From contig JALSQL010000082.1 of the NCBI GenBank assembly GCA_026985435.1, forward strand, positions 1 through 10,324: a DNA stretch of 10,324 nucleotides, written 5' to 3'. Shown here piece after piece: positions 6,584 through 10,324 of this stretch (position 1 is its first letter; every line of letters starts with the position of its first letter). This DNA is from Acidilobaceae archaeon (GTDB taxonomy: Archaea > Thermoproteota > Thermoprotei_A > Sulfolobales > Acidilobaceae). A program made the position numbers and the translations under genes. The notes under the pieces are model-generated. The model was not told the DNA's origin, did no database searches, and saw only the letters and a program-made list of their open reading frames with translations.

Positions 6584-7571
6584 CCCCGACCCCCGGGCAG
6601 CGGCCCCTAACCGTGGAGGCCAGCCTGGCGGCGGCGTCCTCCACGAGGGCCCGCGCCCGCAGGACCGAGAGCCACCCCGGCGGTATAGAGTCTGGCCCGT
6701 AGTAGGCCCCGGCCACGCTGCCGGCTATGGCGGCTACCGTGTCGGTGTCACCCCCCAGCCTCACCGCCTCCACGAGGGCCTCGCGGAGGCTCCGGGTCGA
6801 GAGGACGCTCCACAGGGCTGCCCTCAGCATCTTGCTCGCCTCGCACACCGCCCTCCGGGGCCTCTCGGCGGCGAGCGCCGCCGGGTCCTCGAGGTAGCGG
6901 AACCGCCGCGCGTACCTCCCCCAGCGCCCGCCGCTGTAGAGCCTGTGGAGGGCCTCCCCCGCGGCGGCCACGGACTCCCCGAGGGTGAGGCCGGCGAACA
7001 CCCCCCGTATGACCACGGTGTACAGGCCGCACGCCATCATCGCCAGGGGGTGGGCGTGGGTCGCCGCCGACATCCTGTGCGCCACCCCCACGGCCTCCCC
7101 CAGGGGGCTGCAGAGCGTGTAGGCCGCCACGGGGAAGCAGCGCATCAGGCTGCCGCAGGAGGGCCTCATGGCCGCAGCGCCCTCCAGGCTGGCGCCCCCC
7201 GCTATCGCCTCGAGGACCCTGAGGGTCGTGGGGCCCACGTTGAACGCCACTCCGTCGGGGGTGTACCTGCCCTCCCTCAGCCAGAGGAGGAGCCTCCCCA
7301 CGAACGCCTCCGGGTCGGCGCCATCCGAGGCGAGGGTGTCCACGAGCGCTAGGGTCTGGGAGGTGTCGTCGCTCCACGTGCCAGCTGGCACGCCCCAGGT
7401 GCCCCCGCCTACCATCTCCCCCCGGAAGCCCCGGCGAACCTCCTCGCCGCTCTTCAGCTCCCAGGGGAGCCCCAGGGCGTCGCCCACTGCAAGGCCGAGC
7501 ATGCCTCCCCTGATCCTAGCCGCCCAGGCCTCCCCCCACTCTAGGGGCGCCTCTAGCCTGCCCAGCGGCAA
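6552..7571 (-). CDS. ADP-ribosylglycohydrolase (DraG family)
   Basis: Predicted dinuclear-metal (Mg/Mn) hydrolase that removes ADP-ribose from proteins or from small or nucleic-acid acceptors. Numbered from TTG 7571 (339 residues): RIRGGMLGLAVGDALGLP (19-36), the opening signature; WSDDTSQTL (66-74) with metal-binding Asp-Asp-Thr; SCGSLMRCFP (138-147); SAATHAHP (168-175); RLGGDTDTVAAIAGSVAGAY (271-290), with the second metal-binding Asp-x-Asp-Thr. All expected ligand motifs are present, so it should be active. Length is usual for the family. An open frame continues upstream to 7847, but that part is low-complexity and antisense to the HEPN coding region, so it is not counted. ATG at 7502 would cut the RIRGG helix; TTG 7571 keeps it, with a G6 stretch eight or so bases before. 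First gene of a likely run with the radical SAM gene (overlap) and perhaps nrdJ; divergent from HEPN-MNT. Confidence 0.92.
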   Translation of the reverse strand: MPLGRLEAPLEWGEAWAARIRGGMLGLAVGDALGLPWELKSGEEVRRGFRGEMVGGGTWGVPAGTWSDDTSQTLALVDTLASDGADPEAFVGRLLLWLREGRYTPDGVAFNVGPTTLRVLEAIAGGASLEGAAAMRPSCGSLMRCFPVAAYTLCSPLGEAVGVAHRMSAATHAHPLAMMACGLYTVVIRGVFAGLTLGESVAAAGEALHRLYSGGRWGRYARRFRYLEDPAALAAERPRRAVCEASKMLRAALWSVLSTRSLREALVEAVRLGGDTDTVAAIAGSVAGAYYGPDSIPPGWLSVLRARALVEDAAARLASTVRGRCPGVGVGAGIRPGLQ

Positions 7572-7613
7572 CAGCCTGGCCCCCCGCTGTGGGCCGCCTG
7601 GCTGCTGGAAGGG

Positions 7614-7631
7614 TATTAGGGGCCAGCGGCC
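7614..7631. repeat. 18-bp element, copy 1, in divergent promoter
   Basis: TATTAGGGGCCAGCGGCC, repeated exactly at 9417-9434. Its TATTA part is the only AT-rich spot in the 88-base spacer and lies at the midpoint between the two divergent TTG starts (7571 and 7660), so it could serve as core promoter for either side. The GGCC-AGC-GGCC half is itself a hyphenated palindrome. Confidence 0.6.
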
Positions 7632-7633
7632 CT

Positions 7634-7659
7634 GGGGGCCTCGGGCGGGGCTCTGGGGG
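7634..7659 (+). other. Canonical G-quadruplex motif abutting HEPN start
   Basis: Four G-runs, G5-N4-G3-N1-G4-N4-G5, end on the base before the HEPN TTG start. On the transcript this would occupy the ribosome-binding region. G-runs are frequent in DNA this GC-rich, so the pattern may be incidental. Confidence 0.4.
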
Positions 7660-8067
7660 TTGGCTAGGAGAGAGGCGCTGCTATGGCTCGGAGCTGCTGG
7701 CGAGGACCTGGAGGATGCTGTCGACGCCCTGGGGAGGGGCAGGTGGTTCCGGGCGGCCTTCTTCGCCCAGCAGGCTGCCGGGAAGGCCCTGAAGGCCCTC
7801 TTCTTCGTTGTGAGGAGGGAGGAGCCCCCCAAGATCCACACGGTCACGGAGCTCTACAGGCTCCTCAGGGAGGCGGGCTTCAGGCTGCCCAGGGACCTGG
7901 AGGAGCAGATCTACATCCTCAACAAGTACTACACCGTAACGCGCTACCCCGACGCGGCCAACGGCCTGCCCAGCGAGTCTGTCGACAGGCTGGAGGCCGA
8001 GAGGGCCGTCGAGGTGGCCAGGCGTGTCTACGAGGAGGCAAGGAGGAGGGTCGAGGGGGCTGGCTGA
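7660..8067 (+). CDS. HEPN-domain protein of a HEPN-MNT module
   Basis: All-helical HEPN protein, COG2250-like, the usual partner of a minimal nucleotidyltransferase; in characterised pairs the HEPN protein is an RNase toxin silenced by MNT-catalysed (oligo)AMPylation. Seen in 135 residues: RWFRAAFFAQQAAGKALKAL (28-47), the helix with the conserved Phe-x-x-Gln-Gln-Ala-x-x-x-x-Leu-Lys-Ala pattern; IHTVTELYRLL (59-69) with the family His60; NKYYTVTRYPDA (88-99), a hallmark of this family; C-terminal helix 108-131. An R-x6-H (Arg53-His60) is present, but it falls between helices and its first spacer residue is Glu, so RNase activity is uncertain. TTG 7660 is the only start giving a normal HEPN N-terminus; a longer open frame reaches back to 7168 but is antisense to the ADP-ribosylglycohydrolase. 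No separate Shine-Dalgarno. Overlaps the MNT gene by 44 bases. Confidence 0.9.
   Translation: MARREALLWLGAAGEDLEDAVDALGRGRWFRAAFFAQQAAGKALKALFFVVRREEPPKIHTVTELYRLLREAGFRLPRDLEEQIYILNKYYTVTRYPDAANGLPSESVDRLEAERAVEVARRVYEEARRRVEGAG
8011..8016 (+). promoter_or_regulatory. Shine-Dalgarno deciding the MNT start
   Basis: GAGGTG inside the end of the HEPN gene, seven bases before GTG 8024. It is the best ribosome site nearby and supports GTG 8024 over a CTG at 8060, which lies directly after GAGGGGG and would give a shorter protein. Confidence 0.5.
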
Positions 8068-8383
8068 CGCCCTAAGGGCTGCCGAGAGGCTCGTCGAGGC
8101 GCTGGAGAGGCGCGGCGTCAGGGTGGAGGCGGCCTACCTCTTCGGCTCCCGGGTGAGGGGGGACTGGCTGGTGAGCAGCGACGTGGACCTCGTCATAGTG
8201 TCGCCCGGCTTCAGGGGGCTACGCTACCTCGAGAGGCTCGACCTCGTGGAGAGGGTCCAGTGGGAGGAGGGCATAGCGCCCCACGTCGAGGCGGTGCCCC
8301 TCACCCCCGAGGAGCTGGCGGAGAGGCTCCGGGGGAGCGCCGTGCTGAGGGACGCTTCGAGGTACTGGGTTAGGGTGCGCTAG
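8024..8383 (+). CDS. Minimal nucleotidyltransferase (MNT) of HEPN-MNT module
   Basis: Stand-alone nucleotidyltransferase of the polymerase-beta superfamily; MNT antitoxins transfer AMP from ATP to their HEPN partner. Seen in 119 residues: a lead helix (12-30), then GSRVRGDWLVSSDVDL, an exact GSX10DXD with Gly41, Ser42, Asp53 and Asp55; Glu89 in HVEAVPLT is the likely third metal ligand. The C-terminal helix PEELAERL (95-102) and short tail are normal for the family. All catalytic positions are present, so activity is expected. The start overlaps the HEPN gene by 44 bases, longer than the few bases common in such pairs; the first ten residues (Gly/Arg-rich) may be dispensable. HEPN then MNT is one of the two common gene orders. 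Transcription is presumably from the HEPN promoter. Confidence 0.92.
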   Translation: MSTRRQGGGSRGLADALRAAERLVEALERRGVRVEAAYLFGSRVRGDWLVSSDVDLVIVSPGFRGLRYLERLDLVERVQWEEGIAPHVEAVPLTPEELAERLRGSAVLRDASRYWVRVR

Positions 8384-8398
8384 CGGCCTGCTGGGCGC

Positions 8399-8405
8399 GT
8401 TTATC
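8399..8405 (+). promoter_or_regulatory. TATA-like box before the LEA14-like gene
   Basis: GTTTATC is the only AT-rich spot in the 37-base gap after MNT, about 20 bases before GTG 8421. This would fit a leaderless or very short-leader transcript; a GGGGGCGG just before the GTG could instead act as ribosome site on a read-through message. Confidence 0.35.
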
Positions 8406-8420
8406 CCCCAGGGGGCGGCT

Positions 8421-9416
8421 GTGGCCCGCGGGAGGGGCGCGTTGGCCAGCCTGGAGGAGAGGGTTGCGAGGCTCGAGGCCGCCGAGAGGAGGCGGAGGCT
8501 CCTGGGCCTGGCCCGGCTGGCGTTCTACGCCATCCTCCTCGCCGGGCTCGTGGTTTACCTTGTGGGGCTCTACGAGAGCTCCGGCGAGTGGAGGGCCGAG
8601 CTGGCCGACACACCGAGGGTCGGCCTGAGGAGCCCGAGGGTTGTCGGGGTCGAGGTGCCCCTGAGGATATACAACCCGGACGGCGACGTTATGGCGAAGC
8701 TGGTCTACTACAGGGTCTACATTAACGGGTACTACGCCGGGGACGGCTTCATGCCATACCTCCACCTGCCCAGCGGGTGGAGCGAGCACGTGGTGAGGCT
8801 GGAGGTGGACCTCTCCCGGGCCAGCTGCGGGCTGGCCCAGGCGCTGGCCAGCGGGGGCAACGCCACCGTGAGGGTCGAGGGCTACGCCATGGTGGACCTC
8901 AAGGTCTTCGGCAGGTTCACCTGGAAGACCGTCACGCTGCCATTCAACCTCACCGCCACCCAGGTGCAGCTGCCCCAGCTCGACCCCGCCACCCGGGGGC
9001 TGCTGGAGCTGTACCTCTACGCCTGCAACAACAGCGCCTCCATACTAGAGGTGCTGCAGGCCGCCGCCTCGCTGCTCAGCCAGGGCGGCCTGCTCCCAGT
9101 GTCGCCCATAGCCCCCGGCGGCGGGGGCGGCGGGAGCCCCGCGGCGCCCATCAACGTGACGGCCGCCGTTGAGCCCCAGACGCCCGGCGGCCTGCCCCCC
9201 TACGTGCTCGTGGTAAACGTTACCAACACCGGCTCCGAGCCTGTTGTCGTATACGAGATCCACGCCGACTCCCACACCCTAGAGGTAAACGAGACCATCC
9301 AGCCGGGCACCACCAGGACGTACCACATCGACGGCCTCCTAACGCCCCCCGAGCAGGTGACCGTCTCAACCAGCTCTGGAACCGTGGTCGTCGTAGCCGT
9401 GAAGGTCCTAGGGTAA
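8421..9416 (+). CDS. Membrane-anchored LEA14/WHy-like surface protein
   Basis: Predicted single-pass membrane protein of 331 residues. Order: short charged coiled coil (SLEERVARLEAAERRRR, 10-26), transmembrane helix (about 29-50), then an extracytoplasmic part. Residues 68-180 look like a LEA type 2/WHy beta-sandwich: VPLRIYNPDGDVMAKLVYYR (79-98) with the family NP(D/N), then VYINGYYAGDG (99-109), a Pro-Ser-Gly turn and alternating hydrophobic strands. A helix pair (188-220) leads to a Gly/Pro linker (230-243, six glycines in a row) and a C-terminal beta-rich, Thr/Val-rich domain (244-331) of unknown type. Six sequons (N147, N176, N203, N245, N266, N290) suggest heavy N-glycosylation outside the cell. 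Related archaeal proteins are mostly uncharacterised; a chaperone-like or surface structural role is inference. GTG 8421 is chosen because it gives the complete coiled coil and follows GGGGGCGG. Confidence 0.78.
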   Translation: MARGRGALASLEERVARLEAAERRRRLLGLARLAFYAILLAGLVVYLVGLYESSGEWRAELADTPRVGLRSPRVVGVEVPLRIYNPDGDVMAKLVYYRVYINGYYAGDGFMPYLHLPSGWSEHVVRLEVDLSRASCGLAQALASGGNATVRVEGYAMVDLKVFGRFTWKTVTLPFNLTATQVQLPQLDPATRGLLELYLYACNNSASILEVLQAAASLLSQGGLLPVSPIAPGGGGGGSPAAPINVTAAVEPQTPGGLPPYVLVVNVTNTGSEPVVVYEIHADSHTLEVNETIQPGTTRTYHIDGLLTPPEQVTVSTSSGTVVVVAVKVLG

Positions 9417-9434
9417 TATTAGGGGCCAGCGGCC
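9417..9434. repeat. 18-bp element, copy 2
   Basis: Exact second copy of TATTAGGGGCCAGCGGCC (first at 7614-7631), same orientation, starting on the base after the LEA14-like stop codon. The flanks differ (CTGGGGG after copy 1, ACGGAAG after copy 2), so the repeat ends sharply. Confidence 0.6.
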
Positions 9435-9459
9435 ACGGAAGCGATATATAGCCCCTAAT
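9418..9459. promoter_or_regulatory. Inverted repeat ATTAGGGGC/GCCCCTAAT flanking a TATA box
   Basis: Perfect nine-base arms at 9418-9426 and 9451-9459, 33 bases apart start to start (about three helical turns). TATATA (9445-9450) abuts the right arm. The left arm is part of the 18-bp element. Looks like a promoter (start expected near 9473) with an operator-like pair of half-sites; unproven. Confidence 0.45.
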
Positions 9460-9539
9460 GTATAGTTTCTGGTAGTAACTAGCACATACGGGTAGATTGG
9501 CATAGTTCATCGATATTGACAGTTAGGAATTTGAAGCTA

Positions 9540-9565
9540 AACCCTTAATAACAACCCTTAATAAC
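9540..9565 (+). promoter_or_regulatory. Tandem 13-bp repeat with two TATA-like boxes
   Basis: AACCCTTAATAAC occurs twice head to tail without a gap (9540-9552, 9553-9565). Each copy contains CTTAATAA, an archaeal TATA-like sequence. Expected starts are near 9573 and 9586, giving leaders of about 40 and 26 bases before GTG 9612. Probable promoter of the last gene, duplicated. Confidence 0.6.
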
Positions 9566-9570
9566 CCATG

Positions 9571-9603
9571 CCTAGCCCCTACTCTCGAATAATAGGCTAG
9601 GGG
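9571..9603 (+). promoter_or_regulatory. Leader hairpin covering the Shine-Dalgarno of the last gene
   Basis: CCTAGCC (9571-9577) pairs perfectly with GGCTAGG (9595-9601); CCCCTA (9576-9581) can alternatively pair with TAGGGG (9598-9603). TAGGGG is the likely ribosome site for GTG 9612 (eight-base spacing), so either hairpin would cover it. A ten-codon ATG reading frame (9568-9600) spans the same stretch and ends 11 bases before the GTG. Confidence 0.35.
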
Positions 9604-9611
9604 TGGTGTGG

Positions 9612-10324
9612 GTGCCAGACGCCGCGAGGGCTCTCGAGGTGCTCCGGGACCCGGGCTTCATAGTATCGAACCTCCCGGGAGTCACAGCGGTGGAGCCCGG
9701 GAGGGTTAGGGTGGAGTATAGGAGGTTCGGCCTGCCAGTATTCAGGGACTGGTACACCGTCGAGGTCCGCGAGGCCTCCGACCAACGGGCGGTGATCATC
9801 GAGCTGGCGGGGGAGAAGAGTAGGGCTCGCATGCTATTCACCTCCGGGATCGGGGGCCTCGAGGTGAAGGCTGACTACAGGGGGCCCCGCGGCTTCCTCG
9901 TCGCAGGAGCCCTACGCAAGGCCGCCAGGGCCCTGGCCAAGGTAGCTCTCCGGGAGGCCGCCAGGCTCGCCAGGGCAGCCGAGGCTGCCGCCAGCCGGGG
10001 GGATCTATCACGGGCTCTCGCAGACCTCTCGTGGACCTCCAGCCTGCTGGCGCGGAGTGTGCTGCTAGACACTAGGCTGGCCAGCGCCGCCGAGGGGGTC
10101 TTGTCGACCATAGCGGAGGAGGCTCTGGCCGACACGGGCGCTCTCACGGACTACCCAATGGTCTACGTGTCTGGCAAGGCCGAGAACGGCTCGTTTAGGC
10201 TGATCTTTTCCAAGGGGAGGTTGGCTGGTGCTTACTTGGTGGTCGACGGGAGGGAGTACTATGGGAGCCTCGACGCCCTCAAGAGGCTGAGGGGCATCAC
10301 GACGATACGCGTCTACGGGGTCCT
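9612..10324 (+). CDS. Unrecognised protein, possibly SRPBCC-like plus helical and beta parts; 3' truncated
   Basis: Open from GTG 9612 through the right edge (237 codons seen, no stop). Three regions: residues 1-105 begin LRDPGFIVSNLPGVTAVE (11-28), followed by alternating beta strands and a glycine turn (SGIGGLEVKADYRGPRG); the DP-hydrophobic-LPGV opening and layout recall SRPBCC/CoxG-type ligand-binding folds, a tentative resemblance. Residues 98-175 are strongly helical and Ala/Arg/Glu-rich (LRKAARALAKVALREAARLA), probably a helical hairpin or coiled coil. From about 183 a beta-rich part appears (VYVSGKAENGSFRLIFSKGR, then AYLVVDGREYYGSLDALKRL), unassigned. No signal peptide or membrane helix. 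In-frame GTGs at 9603 and 9606 are possible; 9612 best fits the TAGGGG ribosome site. Codon use matches the rest of the window. Its leader is the most repeat-rich region in the window, suggesting tight control. Function unknown. Confidence 0.82.
   Translation, partial: MPDAARALEVLRDPGFIVSNLPGVTAVEPGRVRVEYRRFGLPVFRDWYTVEVREASDQRAVIIELAGEKSRARMLFTSGIGGLEVKADYRGPRGFLVAGALRKAARALAKVALREAARLARAAEAAASRGDLSRALADLSWTSSLLARSVLLDTRLASAAEGVLSTIAEEALADTGALTDYPMVYVSGKAENGSFRLIFSKGRLAGAYLVVDGREYYGSLDALKRLRGITTIRVYGV

Noticed and set aside
7541..7556. CTAGGGGCGCCTCTAG near-palindrome, similar to the TAGGGGC core
   Set aside because: It lies in the coding start of the ADP-ribosylglycohydrolase, and such GC palindromes are common at this base composition; not enough to call a site.
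7168..7659. Upstream extension of the HEPN open frame
   Set aside because: Antisense to conserved ADP-ribosylglycohydrolase residues; normal HEPN length begins at TTG 7660.
7572..7847. N-terminal extension of the ADP-ribosylglycohydrolase open frame
   Set aside because: Low-complexity Ser/Pro/Ala-rich, antisense to HEPN coding sequence, and outside the usual start of the DraG family.
7660..8383. HEPN protein as part of a CRISPR system
   Set aside because: No repeat-spacer array or cas gene is visible; the adjacent MNT gene explains the HEPN domain.
9220..9510. 96-codon minus-strand frame running through the 9417-9611 spacer
   Set aside because: Half is antisense to the LEA14-like gene, no ribosome site or family motif, and the spacer half is better explained by repeats and TATA boxes.
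9417..9611. tRNA or C/D-box small RNA in the AT-rich spacer
   Set aside because: No cloverleaf arms, T-loop or paired C and D boxes could be found on either strand.

Overview
The window looks like chromosomal DNA from a hyperthermophilic crenarchaeon (Thermoproteota). It is very GC-rich (about two thirds or more by eye). Arginine is mostly AGG and isoleucine often ATA, GTG and TTG starts predominate, and archaeal TATA-like boxes sit about 25 to 40 bases before several starts. The gene content also fits: a class II ribonucleotide reductase, a HEPN-MNT pair, an Alg14/Alg13-like glycosyltransferase and many N-glycosylation sequons on predicted extracytoplasmic proteins. I cannot assign a genus from sequence alone.

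Layout. 26-637 (+): small two-helix membrane protein with a sequon-bearing outer domain. 638-801: G-rich spacer. 802-1788 (+): Alg14/Alg13-type glycosyltransferase, converging across a 10-base gap on 1799-3181 (-), a UDP-HexNAc 6-dehydrogenase (UDP-ManNAc/GlcNAc type). 3182-3354: TATA box, a 21-bp-spaced direct repeat and a near-perfect palindrome. 3355-5604 (-): nrdJ, preceded on the same strand by a COG0731-type radical SAM protein (5645-6583) and an ADP-ribosylglycohydrolase (6552-7571). An 88-base divergent spacer follows, then a HEPN-MNT pair on the + strand (7660-8067, 8024-8383) and a membrane-anchored LEA14-like protein (8421-9416). The 195-base spacer 9417-9611 is much more AT-rich than its surroundings and dense in repeats. 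It precedes an unrecognised gene that runs off the right edge (from 9612).

How the genes may work together. The glycosyltransferase and the dehydrogenase could both serve assembly of a surface or N-linked glycan containing an N-acetylhexosaminuronic acid; two sequon-rich membrane proteins in the window are possible acceptors. ADP-ribosylglycohydrolase, radical SAM protein and NrdJ form a same-strand run with one 32-base overlap and a 40-base gap. HEPN-MNT is a toxin-antitoxin-type module, divergent from the ADP-ribosylglycohydrolase.

The least-explained structure is regulatory. An exact 18-base element, TATTAGGGGCCAGCGGCC, lies in the HEPN/ADP-ribosylglycohydrolase divergent promoter and again just after the LEA-like gene. 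At the second site its first half pairs as an inverted repeat across a TATA box. That spacer also holds a perfect 13-base tandem repeat carrying two TATA-like boxes, and a hairpin covering the likely Shine-Dalgarno of the last gene. The strongest candidate for something new is therefore a shared control element linking the HEPN-MNT locus, the ADP-ribosylglycohydrolase and the unrecognised gene.
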